From the NCBI RefSeq assembly GCF_963877135.1, contig NZ_CAWNSW010000073.1, forward strand, positions 124,001 to 188,000: a stretch of DNA of 64,000 nt. Reading direction: 5' to 3'. Origin of the DNA: Stenomitos frigidus_A. GTDB lineage: Bacteria; Cyanobacteriota; Cyanobacteriia; Leptolyngbyales; Leptolyngbyaceae. A model generated the notes under the pieces. The model was not told the origin of the DNA and made no database searches. It saw nothing but the letters and a program-made list of their open reading frames with translations. Below are positions 27,113 through 35,883 of this stretch, piece after piece (position 1 is the first letter of the stretch; each line of letters begins with the position of its first letter). The position numbers and the translations under genes are program-made.

Positions 27113-28183
27113 CTACGCTAAGGCAGCGACTGAAACTCTGCCTGCAATACGTTCTGCGATCGCCGTTAACGCCTTGGCTGACGCCGACTCTGGAGCTGCC
27201 AGCACGATAGGAATACCGCGATCGCCCCCTTCACGCAGCGAAATTTCAAGCGGAATGCAACCCAGTAGAGGCACCTGTAGTTCTTGTGCGGTTTTTTCGC
27301 CGCCAGCAGAGCCAAAAATGTCGTACTGCTTCTCTGGCATGTCGGGTGGGATGAAATAGCTCATATTCTCGACAATGCCCAGGACAGGCACGCCCAGCTG
27401 TTGGAACATTTTTAAGCCCCGACGAGAATCGAGCAACGCGACGCTTTGAGGTGTGGTGACAATCACCGCTCCTGCCATCGGCACGGCTTGAGCCAGGGTA
27501 AGCTGAGCATCACCCGTACCCGGTGGCATATCGACGATTAAGTAATCTAAATCGCCCCACTGCACCTGATACAGAAACTGACGAATCACTCCATTGAGCA
27601 TGGGCCCGCGCCAAATGACAGGCTGATCTTTGTCAATCAGAAAGCCCATCGAAACCAGTTTAACGCCGTGGTTGAACGCAGGCTCTAGCACTTCTTGCGC
27701 CCCTGACTGCCGCACGGTGACTTTAGCACCTTCTAGTCCGAGCATCATGGGCGCATTAGGGCCATAAATATCGGCGTCGATCAGCCCGACCTTAGCACCA
27801 GCCTGTGCCAAGGCGACTGCCACATTCACAGCAACGGTACTTTTGCCGACGCCCCCCTTGCCGCTAGAAATTGCCAGAATATTTTTGACGCCATCAATAC
27901 CAGTACGATCGGGCAAGGCTTTCTGAGTGGGAGTTTCAGCCGTTACGTCAACGCTCACCGTTTTAACGTCTGGCAGTGTTTTCACCGCTCGTTCACATTC
28001 ATCAACAATAAATTGGCGGAGTGGGCAAGCGGGTGTGGTGAGCACCAGGGTGAAGCTAACGTTACCATCGGCGATCGCGACGTTGCGGATCATATTCAAG
28101 TCCACCAAGCTTTTGTTCAGCTCGGGGTCTTGTACCGGTTTGAGCACTTCAAGGACAGAACTTGTATCAAGGCGATTGGGCAT
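27113..28183 (-). CDS. Mrp/NBP35-family iron-sulphur carrier ATPase
   Basis: A 356-residue protein (ATG at 28183, MPNRLDTSS; the open frame extends 28 residues upstream without family match). An N-terminal MIP18-type domain (about 1-95, TTPACPLRQFIVDECERAV) precedes a P-loop ATPase with ISSGKGGVGKSTVAVNVA, DADIYGPNAPMMLGL, VDMPPGTGDAQL and ENMSYF. The family loads [4Fe-4S] clusters onto apoproteins. The CPxC cluster-binding pair that follows ENMSYF in many bacterial Mrp proteins is replaced here by IPPDMPEKQYDIFG, so cluster binding must differ. The gene is followed by rodA. Confidence 0.9.
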   Translation of the reverse strand: MPNRLDTSSVLEVLKPVQDPELNKSLVDLNMIRNVAIADGNVSFTLVLTTPACPLRQFIVDECERAVKTLPDVKTVSVDVTAETPTQKALPDRTGIDGVKNILAISSGKGGVGKSTVAVNVAVALAQAGAKVGLIDADIYGPNAPMMLGLEGAKVTVRQSGAQEVLEPAFNHGVKLVSMGFLIDKDQPVIWRGPMLNGVIRQFLYQVQWGDLDYLIVDMPPGTGDAQLTLAQAVPMAGAVIVTTPQSVALLDSRRGLKMFQQLGVPVLGIVENMSYFIPPDMPEKQYDIFGSAGGEKTAQELQVPLLGCIPLEISLREGGDRGIPIVLAAPESASAKALTAIAERIAGRVSVAALA

Positions 28184-28276
28184 AGTTAACCCTGACTCCA
28201 GTGCGAAAAATCGATCGGCATGTGTAACGATCTTACCGTTAAGCGATCGCACCACTATTATGAGCAAGGTTTGCGG

Positions 28277-28801
28277 CTAGAAATCAAGGCAACGTTGCTT
28301 TGCCGGCTTCAAGGTTCCAGGGACGGCTTGCAGTGCTGCTTGTTCTGCCGCGCGCACAAGATCCGAGGCCACTCGCGCTGCATAGGGACGAATAAACGAC
28401 CAGACGAGCGGGGAGAGCCAGCCTTTCAGCGTCACAGAGTAGGAAACGCAGGTACCACACACAGTCGATTTGACCTGATACGTCACCTGTTCTTCCAAAC
28501 CCGGTAGCACAAGAATGCGGACGCTAAGCAGTTCACCCGGTCGCACACGCTCGACAAAGATTTGAATGGGAATCGGACTCATGCGCGTGGCTGCCTGATA
28601 AATGAGCCCTGGCTTGGCGACCAATCCGTTTGGAACATTTGTGCTGATAATAATTGGGTGCCAAGAGACATCCGTCAAATCGACAATCTTGCGCCACAGA
28701 TCATCTACGGAGGCAGAACTCAGCGCCTGATACGTTCTGGCTAAGGAGCCTGGAAACCAGTGCTGTTTACAACGTATAAATCTGGGCAAAAAGCCAAACA
28801 T
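28277..28801 (-). CDS. SRPBCC-fold protein
   Basis: A 174-residue protein with the alpha/beta helix-grip pattern of the SRPBCC (START/polyketide-cyclase-like) superfamily: ASVDDLWRKIVDLTDVSWHPIIISTNVPNGL, IQIFVERVRPGELLSVRILVLPGLEEQVTYQV, and a long C-terminal helix. Such proteins bind hydrophobic ligands. The ligand is unknown. It lies 93 bp upstream of the Mrp start on the same strand. Confidence 0.75.
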   Translation of the reverse strand: MFGFLPRFIRCKQHWFPGSLARTYQALSSASVDDLWRKIVDLTDVSWHPIIISTNVPNGLVAKPGLIYQAATRMSPIPIQIFVERVRPGELLSVRILVLPGLEEQVTYQVKSTVCGTCVSYSVTLKGWLSPLVWSFIRPYAARVASDLVRAAEQAALQAVPGTLKPAKQRCLDF

Positions 28802-28966
28802 GGCGCGATCGCTCCTATAGCGAACCTTACTTAGACTACCGATACAACACTTGTTAAGTAGCTCACATCTGTCTACGGACTATTTATAGCCTACCGCTCT
28901 CTCGCACACTCGGATAGACCCTCTAAAGGAACCACCTCTCTGTCAATGATTACCGCTTGGGTGCTG

Positions 28967-29227
28967 CTAAACGTCGGCTCGAATGGTAAATGAGTAGTCG
29001 CCGCCAGGCTCTAATTGGTAATCACGTTGCTCTAGAAAGCGACCCAATGGCTCTTTGATCAGCGATCGACCAAGGGATGGTTCTACAGACAATTCGCCGC
29101 GCTGAAAGCACCATTGAAATTGCCATTCAAATTGATTGGCTCTTACTTCGCCCTCAAGCTTGCCCTGCTGCCAGGACTGGCGAAGAATGCGAACATGTGC
29201 AGTAGTTTCAGGTAAGCGGCGACCCAC
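28967..29227 (-). CDS. DUF3146 protein
   Basis: An 86-residue cyanobacteria-specific protein with the typical LPETTAHVRILRQSW, EWQFQWCFQRGELSVEPSLGR and FLEQRDYQLEPGGDYSF segments, predicted to be all-beta. Function is unknown. The length matches the family. Confidence 0.85.
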   Translation of the reverse strand: MGRRLPETTAHVRILRQSWQQGKLEGEVRANQFEWQFQWCFQRGELSVEPSLGRSLIKEPLGRFLEQRDYQLEPGGDYSFTIRADV

Positions 29228-29297
29228 GATGATAGGTATTGAATAAAAAGTACATCGTTACAGAGAACAGAGACTCGTTAACGTTCGTGAGTTAGCT

Positions 29298-29702
29298 TCA
29301 CTTGCTTCCCAACCGTGTAATCAACTGAGCAACATTTTCAGCTTGAGTTTTAGCTGTCTCAGCTTGAGTTTTGGCTGTCTCAGCTTGAGTTTTGGCTATC
29401 TCAGCTTGTTGTCGAGTAGTCTCTTTGATTTCACCAAGACCCAGATTGAGGGCAGTAATCGATTCCGACAGCTTACCAATTTGGTCTGCAATGGCGTCAA
29501 TTTTGAGGCCAAATGCGTCGATGGTTGTGCCAAAAGTGCCAAGCAACTGGTTCTGTTGTTTATTTGACTGTACCAGTTCAGCATTTGACTGCACCAGTTC
29601 AGCAGTCGCCTGTACCAGGGTCGTCAGCAAGTCTTGATTGTTTGGCGAAGAATATCCAGTCATGGAGGGTTGATAGGACTTTACAAAAGACTTAAGTGGC
29701 AT
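29298..29702 (-). CDS. Coiled-coil protein with near-identical heptads
   Basis: A 134-residue predicted coiled-coil protein of a kind common in cyanobacteria but without assigned function. The N-terminal third has tandem VQATAELVQSNAELVQSNKQ. The middle contains GKLSESITALNLGLGEIKETTRQ. The C-terminal third consists of exact AKTQAET heptads, encoded by near-identical 21-bp DNA repeats at about 29340-29400. The heptads suggest that slipped-strand changes could lengthen or shorten the coil. Confidence 0.65.
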   Translation of the reverse strand: MPLKSFVKSYQPSMTGYSSPNNQDLLTTLVQATAELVQSNAELVQSNKQQNQLLGTFGTTIDAFGLKIDAIADQIGKLSESITALNLGLGEIKETTRQQAEIAKTQAETAKTQAETAKTQAENVAQLITRLGSK

Positions 29703-29809
29703 CTTAGCCTACTTTGCGATCGGCAGTTGAGACACCCTGCTACCGAATCCTCAGCTTGACACTAGCAAGCCCAACCTTCAGTATCCAAACGTTCAGACTC
29801 ACAATCAAC

Positions 29810-30442
29810 CTACTCAGAGATTGCTTGCCCTACAGTGCGGCTGTTGTACAGACTCATAGCTTTCTCCACCCCTTGCTTGAGGCTGAGCTCTACAGCGCCA
29901 ACGACAACATGTAAGACCTCTGCCATAACCTCAGATTCCTTTGGTGAGAAGCGCCCCAATACATGGCCGATCGCGTCGCCCCGCCGATCGACATCTTTGG
30001 CACTACCAATACCAATCCGCAGGCGAGGAAACGCTTGGGTGCCGAGGTGCGCGATCGCCGATTTCATGCCATTCTGACCACCCGCAGACCCCGACAAGCG
30101 TAACCGCAGTTTACCTACGGGTAGATCCATGTCGTCGTAAATCACCAGCACCGACTCTGGCGGCAGCTTATACCAATCAGTGACCGCTCGAATGGCTTGC
30201 CCAGAGTTGTTCATGTAGGTGGTGGGCTTCAGCAAGCGGATCTTCGCTCGCGCTGCAACGCCCTCGCCAAAGATGCCCTGAAATTTACGATTCTCTGCCA
30301 GACTGATCTGCCAGGTTTTCGCCAAAGCATCGATCGCATCAAAGCCGATGTTATGTCGGGTGCGATCGTACTTTGCACCCGGATTGCCCAAACCTACGAT
30401 GAGCTGGGGTATGACGGGTAATGCAGTAGTCGCCTCTGTCAT
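29810..30442 (-). CDS. pth: Peptidyl-tRNA hydrolase
   Basis: A 210-residue enzyme that recycles peptidyl-tRNAs released prematurely from ribosomes. The family motifs are intact: VGLGNPGAKYDRTRHNIGFDAID (with catalytic His and Asn), LLKPTTYMNNSGQAI, VIYDDMDLPVGKLRLRLSGSAGGQNGMKSAIAHLG and FPRLRIGIGS. It is followed on the minus strand by the coiled-coil gene and preceded by tatA 45 bp upstream, so it likely forms one operon with tatA. Confidence 0.95.
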   Translation of the reverse strand: MTEATTALPVIPQLIVGLGNPGAKYDRTRHNIGFDAIDALAKTWQISLAENRKFQGIFGEGVAARAKIRLLKPTTYMNNSGQAIRAVTDWYKLPPESVLVIYDDMDLPVGKLRLRLSGSAGGQNGMKSAIAHLGTQAFPRLRIGIGSAKDVDRRGDAIGHVLGRFSPKESEVMAEVLHVVVGAVELSLKQGVEKAMSLYNSRTVGQAISE

Positions 30443-30486
30443 GCGTTCAGTCCAGGCAGATTCAATGCAAACAAAGACTAGTTAGA

Positions 30487-30828
30487 TTAGCTAACTTCGC
30501 TGGGTGTGGCAACTTCCTTCTCAGCCTCAGCAACGCTTTCGTCGATCGGCGCTGTCTCTTCATCGATCGGAGTTGTCTCAGAAGCAGGCGATAGCGTTGG
30601 CTGAAAGGGTGTTTCTAGCGTTGCTTCCATCGGCGCTTTCACCGCTTGCTCAATCTGCTCTGCTTCGCGCTTAAACTCTGCTTCAAATTCCTTTGACGCG
30701 TCCTGGAATCCGCGAATGGCTTTACCGACACTGCGACCAATTTCTGGCAATTTCTTGGGCCCAAACACAAGCAGAGCCAAAACCATAATCACTGCCATTT
30801 CTGGCAAGCCAATTCCAAAAATATTCAC
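30487..30828 (-). CDS. tatA: Twin-arginine translocase subunit TatA/TatE
   Basis: A 113-residue protein with one membrane helix (FGIGLPEMAVIMVLALLVFGPKKLPEIGRSVGK, including the FGPKKLPE hinge) and an amphipathic helix. An acidic, Pro/Thr-rich tail of variable sequence follows. TatA-type proteins polymerise with TatC to move folded proteins across thylakoid and plasma membranes. TatA and TatB roles are merged in cyanobacteria, so the subunit letter is approximate. Confidence 0.92.
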   Translation of the reverse strand: MNIFGIGLPEMAVIMVLALLVFGPKKLPEIGRSVGKAIRGFQDASKEFEAEFKREAEQIEQAVKAPMEATLETPFQPTLSPASETTPIDEETAPIDESVAEAEKEVATPSEVS

Positions 30829-31055
30829 CGTATCGCCTCCTGCAACCGCTTCGCTGGACTATGAGCTGTAGATGTGAGCACCTTAAGAGCCTGAACTTTA
30901 GACTTTAAACTGACTGTTTTTAGACGCAGACCCCACGCTGCCATCAAAGAACTGTTATCAAAGAATAGCGCCTTCTTTCAGTCCACAGTTCTTAGTCTAT
31001 CGCCCACCGTCTTTTGTTTAACCAGAGTCTTGCTGCTCACTTAGTATAAAGCGGC

Positions 31056-31080
31056 ATAAAAAATCCCGGTCAAGCCGGGA
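31056..31080 (-). terminator. Intrinsic terminator of psbH
   Basis: A GC-rich 6-bp stem (tcccgg/ccggga, 31064-31069 with 31075-31080) is followed on the minus strand by a T-tract (complement of ataaaaaa). It lies 38 bp after the psbH stop. Confidence 0.85.
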
Positions 31081-31117
31081 AGCCGAATGGTCGTTCGGAT
31101 TGGTCAGCCGAGCGCTT

Positions 31118-31321
31118 TTAGCCGCCTAGAGCCGTCCAATCAACATCGACATCGTTCAGCAGGAGTGAGGAGTTGTAGATCTGCAAGATGATAAGCAGGA
31201 ATACCAAAAAGAGCAACATAAAAACACCCATCAACGTTGTGGTGCCCCAGCCGGGAACAACCTTACCGTATTCAGAGTTCAGGGGTTTAAGAACGTCTCC
31301 TAACCGAGTCCGCTGTGCCAT
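31118..31321 (-). CDS. psbH: Photosystem II subunit PsbH
   Basis: A 67-residue thylakoid protein with a cytoplasmic N-terminus (AQRTRLGDVLKPLNSEYGKVVPGWGTT) and one membrane helix (LMGVFMLLFLVFLLIILQIYNSSLLL). PsbH stabilises the QB site and the CP47 side of photosystem II. The sequence is full length. It is divergent from psbN, the arrangement found across cyanobacteria and chloroplasts, although there psbN is usually on the opposite strand between psbT and psbH; psbB and psbT are not here. Confidence 0.98.
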   Translation of the reverse strand: MAQRTRLGDVLKPLNSEYGKVVPGWGTTTLMGVFMLLFLVFLLIILQIYNSSLLLNDVDVDWTALGG

Positions 31322-31365
31322 GAGTCACCTATATAGCTCGACAGAACATGTATATTGTTTGTAAC

Positions 31366-31371
31366 ATTATA
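31366..31371 (-). promoter_or_regulatory. -10 box of the psbH promoter
   Basis: On the minus strand a perfect TATAAT lies 45 bp upstream of the psbH ATG, in a 79-bp divergent spacer shared with psbN. No clear -35 element is visible, as is common for cyanobacterial photosystem promoters. The transcription start is inferred to be near 31359. Confidence 0.5.
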
Positions 31372-31400
31372 TGGCAACGCACTCATAATTTTTCTCGCAT

Positions 31401-31532
31401 ATGGAACCCGCAACAGCTCTTAATATTTCGATCTGCGCCACGTTGGTCGGCCTGACGGCATATGCCATCTACACGGCGTTTGGGCCACCATCGAAGGCGC
31501 TGGATGACCCCTTTGAGGATCACGAAGATTAG
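31401..31532 (+). CDS. psbN: Photosystem II assembly factor PsbN
   Basis: A 43-residue protein (MEPATALNISICATLVGLTA, then YAIYTAFGPPSKALDDPFEDHED) with a single N-terminal membrane helix and the strongly conserved FGPPSKxLxDPFxxHED tail. It is needed for assembly or repair of photosystem II reaction centres rather than being a subunit. It is short but unmistakable. The divergent neighbour psbH supports the assignment. Confidence 0.97.
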   Translation: MEPATALNISICATLVGLTAYAIYTAFGPPSKALDDPFEDHED

Positions 31533-31625
31533 GAGCTCTTAGCTATCAGCTATCAGCTTGTTGCAGTCATTCAAGACTTAAGCTTCGGATTGAGAATTTG
31601 GCTGACCGCTGACTGCTGACTGCTA
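31533..31625. repeat. tatcagc / gctgaccgctgac repeats
   Basis: The intergenic unit agctatcagctatcagct and inverted gctgaccgctgactgctgactgc belong to the same family as 886-957. They run into the 3' end of the mannosidase gene, so its last residues (SSQQSAVSQILNPKLKS) are encoded by repeat DNA. Confidence 0.7.
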
Positions 31626-34600
31626 ACTCTAAAGCTGGCGATTTCCCAGGGGCGAACTGTAGCGGTTTGCCCCTTAGTCGTTTGTAGGTCTGTCGATCGC
31701 TCCAGCAAATCAACCCGTTCTCCTAACTCCAAACCTAGATCACTGTGGAATGTTAGCTGTGCGTCTTCACCATGGCACTCGTAGCAACGCAGAATCCATT
31801 CATCGGGCGAGTCTTCTGACTGCTTGAATGCCATTAGCACGAGATTGTCAGCTCCCAGGTCTAGAAGCGATGCTGTGGGTGGCAGGGTTTGAGGGCGATC
31901 GTCTCCGTTAGCAGGAATGACCTGTGCCATGAGCGGCATGTTTAACTCATAGCCATGCTTGACGCTTTGAGCGGCTTTCCAGTCTCCTGCGTGGGGATAG
32001 AGGGCATAGGTGAAGAAGTGCTGCCCTTTGTCTGCGTCTGGATCGGGCCATTCGGCACCGCGCAGTAGGGTGAGAAGGAGTTGGTTGGGTTTCACGTCGT
32101 AACCGTATTTGCAGTCGTTGAGTAAGCTCACGCCGTAGTTGCCGTCGCTGAGATCTGCCCAGTGCATGGCGGGAACTTCCCACTGGGCTTTTTCAGCCTC
32201 AGTCTCCGGCTTCGTGGTTCGCTGAATTACTCCGCAGGGAATCTCATACGTTGCGTAGTCTGCTTCTAGATTCAGCGGAAACGAAACCTTGACTAAGGTG
32301 TGCCGCTCTTGCCAATCGACTCTCGTCTGCATCTTGAGCATCTTTGCACCTTGCTGCAAGCTGTAAGTCTGACGAAAAGTAGACTGACCAATTGTGCGAT
32401 CAACCTGAACACAGCGCTCTAGCGTACCCATCACCTGTGGTATTGCGGAAATGTGGATAAGTTCAGCAGGAGGGAGAGGAAATTGGGCATAGTTTGGGTC
32501 AATATTCCAGGCATCCCAATACTGCCCACTGTCCTTAAAGGCTTGCAGTTGATTACCTGGTCCGTTAAGTACTTCACGCTGCTGCACTTTATCCAGCACG
32601 CTCGATAAGTCTCCGGTTTCCGGGTTAATGGTAACTCGCAAAAACTCATTTTCGAGGACAAAGGACTCGGTGACTGATGGCACATTTTGAACAGACTGAT
32701 TGTGGGGATAGAGCCAGAAGGAGCGGTAGCCAATGGCAGGAATGTTTTCTGCGAGGAAAGATACGAGGCATGCTTTCGGCTGTGACGTGGTTGGGACATT
32801 GGTTGACAAGCAAGACTGCAAATTGATTGGCTGTCCCTCTAGATCGGAAACTTGCCAGTTCAACTCCTCGTCTTGCTGTGATTGCATCGGTTGCTGCTGC
32901 GCTACAACTGTGACGATCTCTGATCGCTCCCAAGTCAGCGAGTTAAATACCATCACCGTTTGCGCCTGTGGGTGCGGTGGTGGCGGTAGAAGCATGCACT
33001 GTCCGATCGCCTCCAGTGCCCCCCGCGCCAAAAAAATTGCATCTGCAAACACTTGATTCCATGCATCATTTGCATCTACAAAAACTGATGCAACGGACGA
33101 ACCGGGTAAAATGTCGTGAAATTGATTGAATAAAACTTGTTTCCATGCTGCTTCTAGCTGCACCTTGGGGTAGGGAACGCTGGCAACTAACGTAGCGAAT
33201 GAAGTTAGTAGCTCTGCACGGTATAAAAGGGTTTCAGCTCGACGATTATCACGCTTCTGATCGGCGTGGGTAGTGTAGCAGCCGCGATGGAATTCGAGGT
33301 AGAGGTCGGAGTGCCAGGAGGGGAGGGTTGGGGGGGTCTGGTGTGTGGGGTCGGGTGTGGGGGGCAGAGGAGGCAGGGGGGGCAGAGGGGGAAAGAGTTT
33401 CGCATTCTGAGGTTCACTCACGATGCTTTGAGATTCGGCGTTGATGTTCTGGGGTTCAGCGCTGATGCTCAGAGGTTCGTCGTTGATGCTCAGAGGTTCA
33501 TGGCTGATACTTTTAGCTTTGTCGCTGATACTTTTAGTTTCGTCGTTGATGCTTTGAGGTTCACGCTCGAATGTTTGAGGTTCACGCTCGAATGTTTGAG
33601 GTAAGTCGTTGATGGTCTGAGGTTCAGCGTTGAATGTTTGAGGTTCGTTCGTGATGTTCTGAGGTTCATTCACGATGTTTGACACATCAGCGGAGACGCT
33701 TGAAGCTGCGTCAGGCGTGTAATTTGCTTCGAGGTCTTGCAGATAGTCGAGGGCGGTGGAGAATTCTAGCTGAGGGAAGAAGGGTGACTGCTGCCAGCGG
33801 CGGGCGATTTCGAGCATATCGCGGGTAGGACCACCGCCATGATCGCCCACTCCAGGGAGCCAGAGGACATCGGGAATGCCGGTTTTGGTTTCCCAGTCGC
33901 AGGCATAGGTTGCCATTTTGATGGGGTCAATGCCTTCGCCGATCGGTGCTGACATGAGGCTGAAGATCTCAGTGCGATCGGGAGCCTGCCACTTAAAGAC
34001 TTCGTAGGGGAACTTGGTGGTATCGTTCCAGCGCAGTTTTTGGGTGACGAAGTAATCCATGCCGCCCTGCTTGAGGATCTGCGGTAGCTGCCAGGTGAAA
34101 CCAAAGCTATCGGGCAACCATGCCATACGGTTGATGCTGCCAAACTTCTCCTGAAAGTAGCGCTGACCGTACAGCACCTGCCGCACCATTGACTCGCCGC
34201 TGATGATATTTAACTCTGGCTCGATCCACAGTCCGCCCACAAGTTCCCACCATCCGGCGGCGATCGCCTGTCGGATCTGCTCGAACAGTGCCGGACGGTT
34301 TTGCTCCATCCAGGCGTAGAGCGCAGGTGTGGAGTGGCAGAAGATGAGTTCGGGGAAGTCTTTTTGAAGGTTCAGGGCAGACTCAAAGGTGCGTTCGGCA
34401 GCCTTCCAGGTTTCATCGACTGTCCAGAGCCATGCCATGTCGAGGTGGGCGTGTCCGAGAAGGCGAATGCGGCGCTGTTTGAGGAGGGGAGAGAGGGGGA
34501 GGAGGCGATCGCGGAGGTGGGTGAGGGTGTGGGTGAAGGGGAGGAGGGAGTGGGGAGTGGGGAGTGGGGAGTGGGGAGTGGGGGGAGCAAGGGAAAGGAG

Positions 34601-35254
34601 AATGCTTGACCAGTCGATCGCGGTGACGGCTTCAGTGAGGAAAGCCAGTTTTTCGGGGGCGAAGGTTTGGAGGTAGAGGCGGAGGATGTCGAGTTCGTCG
34701 GCGATGAAGCTGGGTTCGGGGATGTCGTTGGAGGATTCGTAATGGCAGACCGATCGCACGAGTGCACCATCATCGTGTCCGGGGCTGACAAGACGAAGTG
34801 CGATCGCGAAGGTGCCTCCGGTTGTGACGGCTTCGCTGAGCAAGATGCGGGTGACGCAGTCAAACAGATCGCCTGCTTGCACTAAGGCACCGTTAACAAA
34901 GATTTGGGTGTCGATCGCCCACCAAGTCAGGGCTAGTCGCAGGGTCATTCCTGCCAGTGGATAGCCTGCGAGGTCGTGGGGTACGGTGATGAGTTGACCG
35001 AGCCAGCGGACGTGTTTGCCTTTTGCCCAGGCGATGTGATCTTTCTCGTTGAGGGGCGCGATCGGCCAATCCTGCCAGGTGTCGGGTTGGGTTGCCTGGG
35101 CGATCGACAGATCCTCATCGCAGTAACGCCAACCTTCCTGAATGCTGGTTTGAGTCAGGCTGCGAAGGCGCGTAATCGCTTCCGAAAGCTGATCGGCTGG
35201 GGCTGAAACGGGATTGCTCACCACTATCATCGATTCCACTGACTGCACATACAT
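31571..35254 (-). CDS. Alpha-mannosidase, glycoside hydrolase family 38
   Basis: A 1227-residue protein. The N-terminal part is a beta domain; the GH38 catalytic domain begins at about residue 265 (RRIRLLGHAHLDMAWLWTVDETWKAAERTF, with the Zn-binding HxD pair) and includes the nucleophile region WLPDSFGFTWQLPQILKQGGMDYFVTQKLRWND. The middle domain and C-terminal beta domains follow (LYLEFHRGCYTTHADQKRDNRRAE; WAQSVKHGYELN). GH38 enzymes cleave alpha-mannosides, and the cytoplasmic types degrade oligomannose. Two low-complexity inserts are unusual: a Pro/Thr/His stretch (about residues 223-250, PTPHSPLPTPHS) and a 13-unit heptapeptide array with a Pro-rich tail immediately before the LYLEFHRG motif. 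Both are encoded by DNA repeats. Usual length is about 1000-1050. Confidence 0.88.
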   Translation of the reverse strand: MYVQSVESMIVVSNPVSAPADQLSEAITRLRSLTQTSIQEGWRYCDEDLSIAQATQPDTWQDWPIAPLNEKDHIAWAKGKHVRWLGQLITVPHDLAGYPLAGMTLRLALTWWAIDTQIFVNGALVQAGDLFDCVTRILLSEAVTTGGTFAIALRLVSPGHDDGALVRSVCHYESSNDIPEPSFIADELDILRLYLQTFAPEKLAFLTEAVTAIDWSSILLSLAPPTPHSPLPTPHSLLPFTHTLTHLRDRLLPLSPLLKQRRIRLLGHAHLDMAWLWTVDETWKAAERTFESALNLQKDFPELIFCHSTPALYAWMEQNRPALFEQIRQAIAAGWWELVGGLWIEPELNIISGESMVRQVLYGQRYFQEKFGSINRMAWLPDSFGFTWQLPQILKQGGMDYFVTQKLRWNDTTKFPYEVFKWQAPDRTEIFSLMSAPIGEGIDPIKMATYACDWETKTGIPDVLWLPGVGDHGGGPTRDMLEIARRWQQSPFFPQLEFSTALDYLQDLEANYTPDAASSVSADVSNIVNEPQNITNEPQTFNAEPQTINDLPQTFEREPQTFEREPQSINDETKSISDKAKSISHEPLSINDEPLSISAEPQNINAESQSIVSEPQNAKLFPPLPPLPPLPPTPDPTHQTPPTLPSWHSDLYLEFHRGCYTTHADQKRDNRRAETLLYRAELLTSFATLVASVPYPKVQLEAAWKQVLFNQFHDILPGSSVASVFVDANDAWNQVFADAIFLARGALEAIGQCMLLPPPPHPQAQTVMVFNSLTWERSEIVTVVAQQQPMQSQQDEELNWQVSDLEGQPINLQSCLSTNVPTTSQPKACLVSFLAENIPAIGYRSFWLYPHNQSVQNVPSVTESFVLENEFLRVTINPETGDLSSVLDKVQQREVLNGPGNQLQAFKDSGQYWDAWNIDPNYAQFPLPPAELIHISAIPQVMGTLERCVQVDRTIGQSTFRQTYSLQQGAKMLKMQTRVDWQERHTLVKVSFPLNLEADYATYEIPCGVIQRTTKPETEAEKAQWEVPAMHWADLSDGNYGVSLLNDCKYGYDVKPNQLLLTLLRGAEWPDPDADKGQHFFTYALYPHAGDWKAAQSVKHGYELNMPLMAQVIPANGDDRPQTLPPTASLLDLGADNLVLMAFKQSEDSPDEWILRCYECHGEDAQLTFHSDLGLELGERVDLLERSTDLQTTKGQTATVRPWEIASFRVSSQQSAVSQILNPKLKS
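33404..33678 (-). repeat. 21-bp tandem repeat inside the mannosidase gene
   Basis: About 13 degenerate units of 21 bp (core gaggttc...gatgctt on the plus strand) encode heptapeptides of the type EPQ-x-I/F-x-x, with a few DETK/DKAK/HEPL variants. The period is a multiple of three, so the reading frame is kept. The array lies in an inter-domain position of GH38 and is framed by G-rich (plus strand) Pro-coding DNA at 33310-33400. Confidence 0.85.
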
Positions 35255-35293
35255 AATAGATGTAGACAGAGTTCAGCGATGCAGGTCTAGAAC

Positions 35294-35860
35294 ATGGTGA
35301 CAACTCCAACAATCTCTACCGCGATCGAGGAAGAAGACTTTGATGCGTCTGCTTTACCGCTCGATCGCTATGACGAAGTTCCAGAAGGCATGGAGGAGGT
35401 TGATGGGGAGCTAGTTGAGAAAACAGGTATGACGATCGAGCATGGGACGACTCAGACAAATCTTGCTAGCGAATGGAAATATTACGTTCGCTCTAGCAAC
35501 CAGGGCGGCAAAGCCATGACAGAGGTTGTTTGTCAAACTGAAAAACAGAAGCGTCGCCCCGATGTTGCTTATCTTTCTGCTGAACTGATTGAACAATTTG
35601 GTCAACCAAGTGTCTTTCCTCAAAGCTTTCCACTCATTGGCGAAGTTGCTTCACCCAAAGATAGCGCAGAGGAATTGTTTGCAAAAGCCAGAGAGTATTT
35701 AGCATCGGGCTGTCAGGAGGTCTGGTTACTGTTCCCTGAGAATGCGATCGTCATCATTATTACGTCCGAGAAGTCGTTGATCTTCACCGAAGCTGAAACC
35801 GTGAATACTCAAACTGTTCTGCAAGGCTTCAGCATTCCAGTTGCAGAGTTGTTTGCTTAA
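35294..35860 (+). CDS. Uma2-family protein (restriction endonuclease-like fold)
   Basis: A 188-residue protein of the Uma2/DUF820 family, very numerous in cyanobacteria. Visible are GELVEKTGMTIEHGTTQTNLASEW, RRPDVAYLSAELIEQFGQ (PD of the nuclease-like core), LIGEVASPKDSAEELFAKAREYLASGCQEVWLLFPEN (E-x-x-S-P and K/E residues of the PD-(D/E)XK core) and FSIPVAELF. A DNase-like role is predicted from the fold, but none is proven. It is divergent from the mannosidase, with 39 bp between the starts. Confidence 0.85.
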   Translation: MVTTPTISTAIEEEDFDASALPLDRYDEVPEGMEEVDGELVEKTGMTIEHGTTQTNLASEWKYYVRSSNQGGKAMTEVVCQTEKQKRRPDVAYLSAELIEQFGQPSVFPQSFPLIGEVASPKDSAEELFAKAREYLASGCQEVWLLFPENAIVIIITSEKSLIFTEAETVNTQTVLQGFSIPVAELFA

Positions 35861-35883
35861 TTGAAAGCTTTCACCACTCTCAA

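Noticed and set aside
33266..33604. Plus-strand open frame opposite the mannosidase array
   Set aside because: It is created by the 21-bp repeat read on the other strand and has no start signals or family.
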